Shown: positions 1 to 6,841, counted from the stretch's first letter. The stretch: 8,745 nt of DNA from an uncultured Gemella sp. (GCA_947254465.1 CAMYEU010000061.1:1-8745); one strand, 5' to 3'. The notes: generated from the sequence alone by a model not told the origin. Numbers and translations: made by a program.

Positions 1-56
1 ATGAAGAAATCGATACACCAAACAAGGTAATTTCATATATAGAAAATAGGAAATAA
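1..56 (+). CDS. dltC: DltC, D-alanyl carrier protein (3' end only)
   Basis: Only the last 17 codons are in the window, read from base 3 and ending with TAA at 54-56. The peptide ends in Asp-Thr-Pro-Asn-Lys-Val-Ile followed by Ser-Tyr-Ile-Glu-Asn. This matches the C-terminal helix of DltC proteins, which typically carry a Thr-Pro-Asn-Lys-Ile-Val motif near the end. DltC is a small cytosolic acyl carrier protein whose phosphopantetheine arm is loaded with D-alanine by DltA and is used by the membrane acyltransferase DltB. The phosphopantetheine serine lies outside the window. The identification rests on this short match plus the immediate downstream dltD, four bases after the stop. The AGGAAA that serves as the dltD ribosome-binding site lies inside the last dltC codons, so the two genes are very likely translationally coupled. 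Confidence 0.85.
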   Translation, partial: EEIDTPNKVISYIENRK

Positions 57-60
57 TAAC

Positions 61-1227
61 ATGATAAGATTAAAAGCATTTTTAATATCAATAGTATTGG
101 TATTAATTACACTTATAATTTTAGATATAACCCTTCTAAAGAAGATTGAAAATTATTATAAAACAAATGATAATAGTGTTAGATACAGTACCTCTTTTGA
201 AAAGTATAAAAGTAGAGATATCATAGTTGAAAATATGACACCAAGAACTCTATTACTGTTAGGTTCATCAGAGTTAACTACAACAATTAACGAAAATTAT
301 CATCCAAAGAAAATATTTAATTATGATGATTTTAATATAATGCAAGTAGGAGTTGGAAACTCTCAAAATATTATACATGCGGCTACTATTGGATCAATAG
401 GGAATGATGTGAAAAATAATGAGATTGTAATGATACAATCTATTCAATGGTTTGATAATAAGAATGGTATTTTAAAAGATGCATTTTTATCTAGAATTTC
501 TAGTGAACATGTTTATAATACTATGAAAAATGATAATATTAGTAGAGAAACCAAAGAAAAATTTATTAATAGGGTTATAGAACTTTCATCAACAAACAAG
601 GAATTAAATAAAAAGTATAAGAGTTATAAACGATACTTCTTGAATGGAAAAGGAAATGTATTTACTGAGGAATTTTTAAAATTAGATAATTATTTTTATG
701 TTTTGAAAAACAAATTTAATTTTTATAAAAATAAAGGTAAAGAAAACTATTCAGTTAATGGTGAAAAGACTCCAAATTATAATTGGGAAGAATTAGGTAA
801 ACAAGTGACTGAAGAAGCAAAATCAAGAACGAATAATAATGAATATCAAATTGATAATACATATTATGATAAATATATAAGAGCTAAGTACAATCAGTTA
901 AAAAATATTTCTAAAAATACAAAATATGATGATTCTAAGGAATACGAAGACTTAGATATATTATTATCTATTGTTAAAGATTTGAATTTGAATATTAAGT
1001 TTGCAATTTTTCCTGCTCATGGGAAGTGGAGCGACTATACAGGAATAGGTAGTGAAAAAAGACAAGTTGCCTACAATAGATTAAAAGAAATTGCTAAAAA
1101 AAATAACATAGAAGTAATGGATTATTCAAGTAAAGAATATGAAGATTACTATATGTATGATGCGATGCATCTTGGCTGGAGAGGATGGATTGATTTTGAA
1201 AGAGATCTTTACAAACTTAAAAAGTAA
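61..1227 (+). CDS. dltD: DltD, teichoic acid D-alanyl transfer protein
   Basis: This 388-residue protein has a single N-terminal membrane anchor (about residues 6-27) followed by an extracellular SGNH/GDSL-type domain, the DltD plan. The nucleophile motif Leu-Gly-Ser-Ser-Glu-Leu is at 67-72 (Ser70 likely catalytic). The C-terminal Asp-Ala-Met-His-Leu-Gly-Trp motif puts the Asp/His pair at D367 and H370. In the known pathway DltD acts outside the membrane and completes D-alanine transfer to lipoteichoic acid, which lowers envelope negative charge and raises resistance to cationic peptides. The ATG at 61 follows dltC by four bases with AGGAAA at 48-53. The 3' end overlaps the small DltX-like frame, so dltC, dltD and that frame form one operon closed by the terminator at 1361-1396. 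Length is slightly below that of many DltD proteins (about 400 residues or more), with no sign of damage. Confidence 0.95.
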   Translation: MIRLKAFLISIVLVLITLIILDITLLKKIENYYKTNDNSVRYSTSFEKYKSRDIIVENMTPRTLLLLGSSELTTTINENYHPKKIFNYDDFNIMQVGVGNSQNIIHAATIGSIGNDVKNNEIVMIQSIQWFDNKNGILKDAFLSRISSEHVYNTMKNDNISRETKEKFINRVIELSSTNKELNKKYKSYKRYFLNGKGNVFTEEFLKLDNYFYVLKNKFNFYKNKGKENYSVNGEKTPNYNWEELGKQVTEEAKSRTNNNEYQIDNTYYDKYIRAKYNQLKNISKNTKYDDSKEYEDLDILLSIVKDLNLNIKFAIFPAHGKWSDYTGIGSEKRQVAYNRLKEIAKKNNIEVMDYSSKEYEDYYMYDAMHLGWRGWIDFERDLYKLKK

Positions 1228-1354
1228 ATTAAGCTATAAACAAAGACTTATACTATGGATATTATTTTTTTATATAGTAATAATGGGAATAATAATATAC
1301 TGTTTTTTAACGGATTTTTCAAATGTCCAAGAGTATGTGTACAGTGAATTTTAA
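1190..1354 (+). CDS. dltX: DltX-like microprotein, overlaps the dltD end
   Basis: A 54-residue frame (52 if TTG at 1196 is used) lies +1 relative to dltD and overlaps its last 38 bases. It has a basic N-terminus, one hydrophobic span (about residues 20-40) and the C-terminus Glu-Tyr-Val-Tyr-Ser-Glu-Phe. DltX proteins are about 45-50 residue single-span peptides ending in a Phe-Ile-Tyr-Asn-Glu-Phe-type motif. Published work on D-alanylation assigns the conserved tyrosine (here Tyr51) as the residue carrying D-alanine from DltB toward DltD. I infer the same role here. There is no ATG in the unique part. GGAGAGG at 1178-1184 stands 5 bases before TTG 1190 and 11 before TTG 1196, so I chose TTG 1190. 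The frame is open back to ATG 1139, but that start has no comparable ribosome site and would give a non-family N-terminus. In the usual arrangement dltX precedes dltA, so a 3' position is noteworthy. A small hydrophobic peptide resembling the motif by chance cannot be excluded. Confidence 0.72.
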   Translation: MILKEIFTNLKSKLSYKQRLILWILFFYIVIMGIIIYCFLTDFSNVQEYVYSEF

Positions 1355-1360
1355 TATAGA

Positions 1361-1396
1361 GGAACGGATTACTATGTGATAATTCGTTTCTTTTTT
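1361..1396 (+). terminator. Intrinsic terminator of the dlt operon
   Basis: An 11-bp stem (arms 1361-1371 and 1380-1390, two G-T wobbles) encloses an 8-base loop and is followed directly by six T residues. It begins 6 bases after the DltX-like stop codon, which supports that frame being the last gene of the operon. Confidence 0.9.
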
Positions 1397-1486
1397 ATAT
1401 AATTTAAGTATAAATATTGGACTAGTATAAGAATAATATACAAAAATTAATTTTCAGAAAAATAAAGAGAAATCACACTCAATTAA

Positions 1487-1515
1487 TTGATTTTATAAGA
1501 GAAATAAGGTAGAAT
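1487..1515 (+). promoter_or_regulatory. Sigma-A type promoter for the hydrolase/ATP-grasp operon
   Basis: The -35 box TTGATT (1487-1492) and -10 box TAGAAT (1510-1515) are separated by 17 bases. The predicted transcription start is near 1522, leaving a leader of roughly 30 bases with no room for a riboswitch. It is the best-matching promoter between the dlt terminator and the start codon at 1551. Confidence 0.65.
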
Positions 1516-1550
1516 TAGAGCTATAATAATAATTTTGAAGGAAATAATTA

Positions 1551-2381
1551 ATGAATAGAGATGCGTATTTTTATTTAGAAATGAAAGAACATGAGTTAAA
1601 AGTCCCATATACGGGAAAAAATCGTCGTATTAGAGTTCTTTTACCAAAAGGTTATGCCCAAGATGAACATAGACACTATCCAGTTGTATATATGAATGAT
1701 GGACAAAATGTTTTTTACAGTGGAGAATCATTTAGTGGACATTCTTGGAAGGTAATACCAGCAATAAAAAGAAACCCAGATATGCCAAGGATGATAATAG
1801 TTGGGATTGATAATGACAATGAGGGAAGAATGAACGAATATGCACCATGGAAGTTTTCAAGTTTACCAATATTAAATTTTGGTCTGACATTAGGAGGATT
1901 AGGTTCTGAGTATGCTGATTTTTTTGTAAATGTAGTTAAACCATTCATAGATAGTACATATCGTACAAAACCTCAACGAGAGTATACAGCGATGATTGGT
2001 AGTTCATTAGGAGCAAATATTTCACAGTATATAGGATTAGAGCATAAAGATGTCGTAGGGTGTCTTGGAGTATTTTCATCTGCAAATTGGTTAAATAAAC
2101 CAGAGTTTGATAGGTTTATTTCGAAACACAAGGTCTCAGATCAAAGAGTGTATATAGAAGTTGGAACGAACGAGGGAGATGATACAGATAAACAATTGGC
2201 AACTGGTAATTTAAAACAGCTTTATATAGATGCAAGTTTGGATTACTATAGACAGCTAATAGAGGCGGGATTATCAACAAATGAAATTAAGTTAAATGTT
2301 GTGGCTAATGGAGAGCACAGTGAAGAATGCTGGGCTAAATATTTACCAGAATGTTTAAGATTTATAAGTGAAAATTGGTAA
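1551..2381 (+). CDS. Putative esterase, alpha/beta-hydrolase superfamily
   Basis: This 276-residue protein has no signal peptide or membrane span, so it is probably cytosolic. It resembles the IroE/esterase-D type group of alpha/beta hydrolases. An N-terminal strand region with Tyr-Pro-Val-Val-Tyr-Met-Asn-Asp-Gly (43-51) is typical of the predicted hydrolases of this superfamily. The nucleophile elbow Gly-Ser-Ser-Leu-Gly is at 150-154 (Ser152). Acidic residues follow Val-Gly-Thr-Asn at about 207-211, and the probable catalytic histidine is His256 in Gly-Glu-His-Ser. The substrate is unknown; carboxyl, thioester or peptide-like bonds are all possible for the fold. ATG 1551 is preceded by GAAGGA at 1537-1542. 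It is the first gene of a three-gene unit, with the next start 31 bases past its stop. The shared operon with a second hydrolase and an ATP-grasp protein suggests processing of an ATP-grasp product or its precursor (inference). Confidence 0.85.
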   Translation: MNRDAYFYLEMKEHELKVPYTGKNRRIRVLLPKGYAQDEHRHYPVVYMNDGQNVFYSGESFSGHSWKVIPAIKRNPDMPRMIIVGIDNDNEGRMNEYAPWKFSSLPILNFGLTLGGLGSEYADFFVNVVKPFIDSTYRTKPQREYTAMIGSSLGANISQYIGLEHKDVVGCLGVFSSANWLNKPEFDRFISKHKVSDQRVYIEVGTNEGDDTDKQLATGNLKQLYIDASLDYYRQLIEAGLSTNEIKLNVVANGEHSEECWAKYLPECLRFISENW

Positions 2382-2411
2382 AAGTATTTTTAGAAATGGA
2401 GGTTTTTTAGT

Positions 2412-3152
2412 TTGAATATAGAAAATTTAAGTCATTATAGTGGAAATTTAGGAAGCGAAATGGTTCTTAATAGATATGGACATGCGGGATTACCAATTGT
2501 TGTGTTTCCATCATCGGGTGGAACACACAATGAGTACTATGATTTTGGAATGATTCATGCTTGTGAAAGATTCATTAATGAAGGGAAGGTGCAATTTTTT
2601 ACTTTATCAAGTGTCGATAGTGAATCGTGGTTATGCGACTGGAAAAATGGACATGACAGAGCATTAGCTCATACACAGTATGAAAAGTATGTTATTGAAG
2701 AAGCTATTCCATTTATTAAACATAAAACAGGTTGGTTTGGACAAATGATGGCTACTGGTTGTAGTATGGGAGGATATCACTCGTTTAATATTTTCCTACA
2801 ACATCCGGATGTATTTGGTAAAGTAATTTCACTTAGTGGAGTTTATGATGCTAGATTTTTCGTAGGTGAATATGGAAATGACGAGTTAATATATAGAAAT
2901 TCACCTAGTGATAATATTTGGAATCAAAATGATGGATGGTTTATTAATCACTATAGAAATGCTGATATTATCGTATGTACAGGGTTAGGTCCATGGGAAC
3001 AAGATGGATTACCATCATTTTATAGTTTAAAAAGAGCATTTGAAGAAAAGAATATTCCATCATGGTTTGATGTATGGGGTGAAGATGTTGCTCATGACTG
3101 GCCTTGGTGGAGAATTCAAATGCCATACTTTTTAGATAAATTAAATTTATAA
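2412..3152 (+). CDS. Second putative esterase, alpha/beta-hydrolase fold
   Basis: This 246-residue soluble protein belongs to a different esterase subgroup from its upstream neighbour. It starts with a conserved-looking Arg-Tyr-Gly-His-Ala-Gly (21-26) and Val-Phe-Pro-Ser-Ser-Gly-Gly (31-37), an oxyanion-type loop. The nucleophile elbow Gly-Cys-Ser-Met-Gly is at 116-120 (Ser118). Near the C-terminus Val-Ala-His-Asp-Trp-Pro-Trp-Trp-Arg (226-234) supplies the likely catalytic His228. The acid is probably Glu196 or Asp198 in the Gly-Pro-Trp-Glu-Gln-Asp segment. Translation starts at TTG 2412: TGGAGG at 2397-2402 is 9 bases upstream, and the residues between this TTG and the first in-frame ATG (codon 17) fit the family N-terminus. 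The ATP-grasp gene starts 26 bases after its stop. The natural substrate is unknown. With two unrelated serine hydrolases in one unit, they may act on different bonds of the same compound or on two stages of a pathway (inference). Confidence 0.85.
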   Translation: MNIENLSHYSGNLGSEMVLNRYGHAGLPIVVFPSSGGTHNEYYDFGMIHACERFINEGKVQFFTLSSVDSESWLCDWKNGHDRALAHTQYEKYVIEEAIPFIKHKTGWFGQMMATGCSMGGYHSFNIFLQHPDVFGKVISLSGVYDARFFVGEYGNDELIYRNSPSDNIWNQNDGWFINHYRNADIIVCTGLGPWEQDGLPSFYSLKRAFEEKNIPSWFDVWGEDVAHDWPWWRIQMPYFLDKLNL

Positions 3153-3177
3153 TAAAGTTAAGAGGAGACAAAGATTT

Positions 3178-4341
3178 ATGAATTACATAGTTATATCACC
3201 ATATTACCCACACAATTTTCAAAAATTTTCTATTGAGTTAAAAAATCAAGGTGTTAATGTACTTGGAATTGGAGAAGAACCATATGAACAGTTAGATCAA
3301 AGACTTAAAGAAGCGTTAACTGAGTATTTTAGAGTTAATAGTCTTGATGATGTTGATGAAGTAAAACGTGCTGTTGCATTCTTATATCATAAACATGGGC
3401 ATATTGATAGAATAGAATCACAAAATGAGCACTGGATGGAATTAGATGCTGCACTCCGTACACAATTTAATGTGTTTGGTTTAAAAGAGCACGATCTTAA
3501 AAAAACAAAGCATAAATCAGAAATGAAAAAATACTTCGAAAAAGCAGGAGTGCCTGTAGTACCAGGTTTCTTAGTGAAAAAAGAAGATGATATTGAAAAA
3601 GGTGTTAAAAAATTAAAATTACCATTGATAGCTAAGCCTGATAATGGAGTAGGCGCATCAGCCACTTATAAGCTTAAAGATAAGAAAGATGTAGAAAACT
3701 TCAAAAAAGAATGGGACGGAAATACTCATTATTTCTTAGAGCCTTTTGTAGATAACTCTGATATCGTAACTTTTGATGGATTAGTAGATGCTAAAGGGAA
3801 TATTGTATTTTACACTAGTATCGTTTATTACCACACTCCATTAGACTTATTAAATAATAATACTCTTGATTGGGTTTATTATATAGATAAGGATTTAGAT
3901 CCAAAATTAGTAGAATATGGTAAAAATGCAGTAAAAGCATTTGGAATGAAAGAGAGATTCTTCCATATTGAATTTTTCAAAACTAAAGATGATTATATAG
4001 CAATTGAGTATAATAATCGTCCAGCGGGAGCTTTTGCAGTAGACGTATATAACTTTGCACATTCAACAGATTATTTTAGAGTTTACGCTGAAGTAGTTAA
4101 TGGAACATTTAATGGATTAAATGTTGATGAAAAATATGGGTTAGCTTCAACTCGCCGTGATTATAAAGATTATGTATATTCAGATGAAGATATTAGAAAT
4201 AAATATCAAGATAAATTAAAAGCTGTTTTAAGAATGCCTGAAGCTTTCGCTGAACTTCAAGGAAACACAATGTACGTTCTTGTTGCTGATACTCTTGAAG
4301 AGATGAAAGAGATGGAAAGATTTGTAGGGAAATTAAAATAA
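3178..4341 (+). CDS. ATP-grasp domain ligase of unknown substrate
   Basis: This 387-residue cytosolic protein has ATP-grasp architecture. A pre-ATP-grasp Rossmann-like part (about 1-105) opens with a hydrophobic strand and Ser-Pro-Tyr-Tyr-Pro. The ATP-binding region (about 108-190) has the lysine of Ile-Ala-Lys-Pro (Lys153), a Gly-rich loop Asn-Gly-Val-Gly-Ala (156-160) and the hinge Leu-Glu-Pro-Phe (Glu188). The metal-binding part has His-Ile-Glu (263-265) and Ile-Glu-Tyr-Asn-Asn-Arg-Pro-Ala-Gly (276-284), with Glu277, Asn279 and Arg281 in the usual positions. About 75 residues after this form an extra C-terminal lobe. ATP-grasp enzymes activate a carboxylate as acyl phosphate and join it to an amine or thiol. 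It resembles the carboxylase/carbamoyl-phosphate-synthase-like group, but biotin carboxylase, purine and D-Ala-D-Ala ligase assignments do not fit by length or partners. AGAGGAG at 3161-3167 precedes ATG 3178. It closes the operon ahead of the terminator at 4348. Confidence 0.85.
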   Translation: MNYIVISPYYPHNFQKFSIELKNQGVNVLGIGEEPYEQLDQRLKEALTEYFRVNSLDDVDEVKRAVAFLYHKHGHIDRIESQNEHWMELDAALRTQFNVFGLKEHDLKKTKHKSEMKKYFEKAGVPVVPGFLVKKEDDIEKGVKKLKLPLIAKPDNGVGASATYKLKDKKDVENFKKEWDGNTHYFLEPFVDNSDIVTFDGLVDAKGNIVFYTSIVYYHTPLDLLNNNTLDWVYYIDKDLDPKLVEYGKNAVKAFGMKERFFHIEFFKTKDDYIAIEYNNRPAGAFAVDVYNFAHSTDYFRVYAEVVNGTFNGLNVDEKYGLASTRRDYKDYVYSDEDIRNKYQDKLKAVLRMPEAFAELQGNTMYVLVADTLEEMKEMERFVGKLK

Positions 4342-4347
4342 ATTTAT

Positions 4348-4401
4348 AAAAGAAATATGAGACTAAGGTTTTACAGTTAGTGTCGTATTTCTTTTATTTT
4401 T
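4348..4401 (+). terminator. Intrinsic terminator after the ATP-grasp gene
   Basis: A 19-position stem (arms 4348-4366 and 4377-4395, one G-G mismatch and one wobble) has a 10-base loop and is followed by ATTTTTAT. The 5' side is A-rich, so it could also stop transcription from the opposite strand, but no opposing gene is seen. Confidence 0.88.
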
Positions 4402-4462
4402 ATCTCAGGAGGAATAATGTGTAATATTTTGTTTGAGTTAGTTTGATAGCGTGTAACATTTC

Positions 4463-4491
4463 TTGAATTACAGTAGGAAGTATGTTAAGAT
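4463..4491 (+). promoter_or_regulatory. Sigma-A type promoter for fbp (extended -10)
   Basis: The -35 box TTGAAT (4463-4468), a 17-base spacer and the -10 box TAAGAT (4486-4491) with an upstream TGT (extended -10) precede fbp. The start would be about 4498, giving a leader of about 24 bases. No clear catabolite-responsive element is recognised in the interval. Confidence 0.65.
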
Positions 4492-4521
4492 TTAATTGAA
4501 AATAATAAAAAGGAGAATGGC

Positions 4522-6468
4522 ATGAAAATATCTAAGGAGCATTTAGAACTATTAGCTGAAAACTTTCAGAGTATAGATGAAACAACTAAGGAAATAATTA
4601 ATTTAGAGGCTATATTAACACTTCCAAAAGGAACAGAACATTTTTTAAGTGATATTCATGGAGAATATGAAGCTTTCGATCATATTTTAAGAAATGGTTC
4701 AGGTATTATTAAAGAAAAACTTAAAGAAGTATTTGGAAACAGATTACCTAGAAAAGATTTAAACCTTTTAGCTACGATTATTTATTATCCAGAAGAAAAA
4801 TTAAATCTTATAAGAAAAGAATATGATGTATGTGATTATAAAGAGTTTCAAAAGATTATCCTTCTTCGTTTATTAGAAGTAACGCAAGTTGCAGCAAGGA
4901 AGTACACTAGATCCAAAGTAAGAAAAATTTTACCAAGAGATTTTAAGTATATTATTGACGAATTACTTTATAAAATGCAAAGTAGTGATAAGAATGACTA
5001 CTATGATAAAATACTTGAGAATATTATTGAATTAGGTGCTGGGGAAAAGTTTATTATTGAATTATCATTAAGTATTCACAAGTTAACAATCGATCACTTG
5101 CACATAGTTGGTGATATCTATGATAGAGGACCTTTCCCTGATAAAATAATGGATAGACTATTAGATTATCATTCTGTCGATATTCAATGGGGAAATCATG
5201 ATATGCTATGGATAGGTGCTTATCTTGGAGATAGAATATCGTTAGCAAATGTAATCAGAATATGTGCGAGATATGATAATTTAGATATTATAGAAGATAG
5301 ATATGGAATTCCTATTAGGAATTTATTAAACTTTAGTGAAAAGTATTACAAAGATGATGACTGTAAAGAGTTTTTACCAAAACTTTCTAAAGATGATGAG
5401 TTGAAATATAGTGATCATGAAATTATGCAAATAGCCAGAATGCATAAAGCTATGGCAATAATTCAATTCAAATTAGAAAAACAGATTATTGATAAACATC
5501 CAGAATTTGATTTGCAGTCACGTGCGCTTCTGGATAAAATTGACTTTGAAAAAGAAACTGTAAAAGTTTATGGCAAAGAATATCCATTAACATCATGTAA
5601 TTTCCCAACAGTTGATAAAGAAAATCCATATTTATTAACGGATGAAGAAGAAAAGATTATTAACAAATTAAAGGAATCATTTATAGCAAGTGAAAAATTA
5701 AAAAAACATGTTGAATTATTTATTAATAAGGGTGCTATGTATTGCTGCTATAATGGAAATCTACTTCTTCACGGGTGTATGCCAGTTGATGAGGATGGAA
5801 ACTTCCAGGAATTTTCTTATGGAGGAAAGAAATACTCAGGTAAGAATCTACTAGACTTTTTTGATAAAAAAATTCGTAGTATATTTTATTGTGGCTGTAG
5901 AGAAGATAACGGGTTGTTCTTTTACTTATGGCAAGGTCGCTACTCTCCATTATTTGGTAAATGTGATATGACGACGTTCGAAAGATATTTTATAGAGGAT
6001 AAATCTACTCATGAAGAAGTAAAAAATGCGTATTATAAACTTAGAGATAATGAAGAGTTTTGTATTAAGTTATTAAATGAGTTTGGCTTAACTAGTGAGG
6101 GACATATTATAAATGGACATACTCCTGTTAAGGAAACAAAAGGAGAAAATCCAATTAAAGCTAATGGTAGAACGATTGTTATTGATGGCGGAATGTCTAG
6201 AGCTTATCATAAAACAACAGGTCATGGTGGTTATACATTAACTTACAATTCTTATGGGTTACAGATAATGAGTCATGATATTTTCCAAAGTAAAGAAGAA
6301 GCAATCAAAAATGAGACGGATATTATTTCAACTAAGAGAGTTGTAGATAAATTATGTCGAAAAAAAGTAGCGGACACAGATAGCGGAGCAAGAATACAAA
6401 AACAAATTGAATTATTAAAAATTTTATTAGAAGAATATCGCCAAGGGGCAATTTGTGAAAGATATTAG
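4522..6468 (+). CDS. fbp: Fructose-1,6-bisphosphatase, class III
   Basis: This 648-residue protein matches the Firmicutes class III fructose-1,6-bisphosphatase (B. subtilis Fbp is of similar length, about 670). That family is a calcineurin-like metallophosphoesterase unrelated to the class I enzyme. Metal-ligand motifs appear in order: Ser-Asp-Ile-His-Gly (43-47), Gly-Asp-Ile-Tyr-Asp-Arg-Gly (197-203) and Gly-Asn-His-Asp (224-227). Further metal-site histidines are likely His417 in Leu-Leu-His-Gly and His533 in Asn-Gly-His-Thr-Pro-Val, followed by Ile-Asp-Gly-Gly-Met-Ser (554-559). It removes the 1-phosphate from fructose-1,6-bisphosphate to give fructose 6-phosphate, the committed step of gluconeogenesis in the cytosol. 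ATG 4522 has AGGAG at 4511-4515. The gene has its own promoter. It is followed by a small membrane peptide gene before the next terminator, so the two may be one transcript. No truncation is seen. Confidence 0.96.
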   Translation: MKISKEHLELLAENFQSIDETTKEIINLEAILTLPKGTEHFLSDIHGEYEAFDHILRNGSGIIKEKLKEVFGNRLPRKDLNLLATIIYYPEEKLNLIRKEYDVCDYKEFQKIILLRLLEVTQVAARKYTRSKVRKILPRDFKYIIDELLYKMQSSDKNDYYDKILENIIELGAGEKFIIELSLSIHKLTIDHLHIVGDIYDRGPFPDKIMDRLLDYHSVDIQWGNHDMLWIGAYLGDRISLANVIRICARYDNLDIIEDRYGIPIRNLLNFSEKYYKDDDCKEFLPKLSKDDELKYSDHEIMQIARMHKAMAIIQFKLEKQIIDKHPEFDLQSRALLDKIDFEKETVKVYGKEYPLTSCNFPTVDKENPYLLTDEEEKIINKLKESFIASEKLKKHVELFINKGAMYCCYNGNLLLHGCMPVDEDGNFQEFSYGGKKYSGKNLLDFFDKKIRSIFYCGCREDNGLFFYLWQGRYSPLFGKCDMTTFERYFIEDKSTHEEVKNAYYKLRDNEEFCIKLLNEFGLTSEGHIINGHTPVKETKGENPIKANGRTIVIDGGMSRAYHKTTGHGGYTLTYNSYGLQIMSHDIFQSKEEAIKNETDIISTKRVVDKLCRKKVADTDSGARIQKQIELLKILLEEYRQGAICERY

Positions 6469-6515
6469 GTAATATAAATTGATATTCTGAGTTTCTTTGT
6501 TTTAAAGGGGGAGAG

Positions 6516-6608
6516 ATGATGAAGATTTTATTAAGTATATTAGAAATTTTAATGCTACTAGGAATAATAACAAACTATAAACTATTGGAAAAAGAGAAGA
6601 ATAATTAA
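6516..6608 (+). CDS. Small single-span membrane peptide, 29-30 residues
   Basis: This short frame has two consecutive ATG codons (6516 and 6519) and ends at TAA 6606-6608, giving 30 or 29 residues. It is preceded by GGGGGAG (6507-6513), one of the purine-richest sites in the window. The GGAG at 6510-6513 lies 5 bases before the second ATG, which is therefore the likelier start. The peptide has a leucine/isoleucine-rich stretch (about residues 4-18, interrupted by Glu10) and then a charged tail ending Lys-Leu-Leu-Glu-Lys-Glu-Lys-Asn-Asn, as in small single-span membrane peptides. It lies 47 bases after fbp and 31 bases before the terminator at 6640, with no clear promoter of its own, so it is probably read from the fbp transcript. 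I do not recognise a family. A regulator of a membrane protein, a type I toxin-like peptide or a chance frame are all possible; only the ribosome site and placement argue for translation. Confidence 0.55.
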   Translation: MMKILLSILEILMLLGIITNYKLLEKEKNN

Positions 6609-6639
6609 TTAGTCAATGATTTATTAAATTGATAGACGT

Positions 6640-6671
6640 AAAAAGAAGGAGCTTGAAATCTCCTTCTTTTT
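6640..6671 (+). terminator. Intrinsic terminator of the fbp unit
   Basis: A perfect 12-bp stem (arms 6640-6651 and 6660-6671) has an 8-base loop CTTGAAAT, and the 3' arm itself ends in five T residues. The A-rich left arm makes it potentially bidirectional. Confidence 0.9.
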
Positions 6672-6686
6672 ATGAAAAATGATGTA

Positions 6687-6701
6687 AAGAATATTATTCT
6701 T
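6687..6701. repeat. 15-base perfect palindrome in AT-rich spacer
   Basis: AAGAATATTATTCTT is a perfect 7+1+7 inverted repeat between the fbp terminator and the lysP promoter. The rest of the spacer at 6672-6768 is very AT-rich and shows no gene. The palindrome could be an operator, but it lies about 70 bases upstream of the -35 box, and chance is plausible at this base composition. Confidence 0.3.
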
Positions 6702-6768
6702 GTAAAAGTAGAATACAGTACAATAGATATAATATTCAAATAAATTTTTAGAAAAATTAAAATTTTTA

Positions 6769-6797
6769 TTGACAACCATAAAAAAGTATAATATACT
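6769..6797 (+). promoter_or_regulatory. Strong sigma-A promoter for the lysine riboswitch and lysP
   Basis: A consensus -35 box TTGACA (6769-6774), a 17-base spacer and the -10 box TATACT (6792-6797) precede the riboswitch. Transcription would start near 6804, about 17 bases before the leader hairpin at 6821. A perfect TATAAT at 6787-6792 overlaps, but its spacer to this -35 would be only 12 bases. Confidence 0.8.
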
Positions 6798-6820
6798 AAT
6801 AAACAGTTAATTGAATATGT

Positions 6821-6841
6821 ACCTCACAAAGTAAGTGAGGT
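6821..6841 (+). promoter_or_regulatory. Leader hairpin overlapping the riboswitch P1 strand
   Basis: ACCTCAC (6821-6827) and GTGAGGT (6835-6841) form a perfect 7-bp stem with a 7-base loop. The right arm shares bases 6839-6841 with the 5' strand of the lysine aptamer P1 helix, so both helices cannot be complete at once. Pairing is seen directly; any effect on switching is inferred. Confidence 0.55.

Noticed and set aside
1139..1189. Extension of the DltX-like frame back to ATG 1139
   Set aside because: It would overlap dltD by almost 90 bases, lacks a good ribosome site, and gives an N-terminus that is only the shifted translation of the conserved dltD C-terminus.
3387..3665. Minus-strand frame of 92 codons inside the ATP-grasp gene
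   Set aside because: It is a shadow of a well-supported gene with no ribosome site or family match. The same applies to the minus-strand frames at 1715-1948, 2968-3171, 5054-5248 and 5735-5950.
3178..4341. Assignment of the ATP-grasp gene as D-Ala-D-Ala ligase or carbamoyl-phosphate synthase because the dlt operon is near
   Set aside because: The motifs only support the ATP-grasp fold. Length, extra C-terminal lobe and hydrolase neighbours do not fit these enzymes, and proximity to dlt is not evidence because a terminator and a new promoter separate them.
6479..6506. Separate promoter for the small peptide after fbp (TTGATA at 6479)
   Set aside because: At 17 bases downstream the only -10 candidate is TTAAAG, which is poor. 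Read-through from fbp is simpler.
6787..6792. Perfect TATAAT as the lysP -10 box
   Set aside because: It is only 12 bases from TTGACA. The overlapping TATACT at 6792-6797 has the ideal 17-base spacing.
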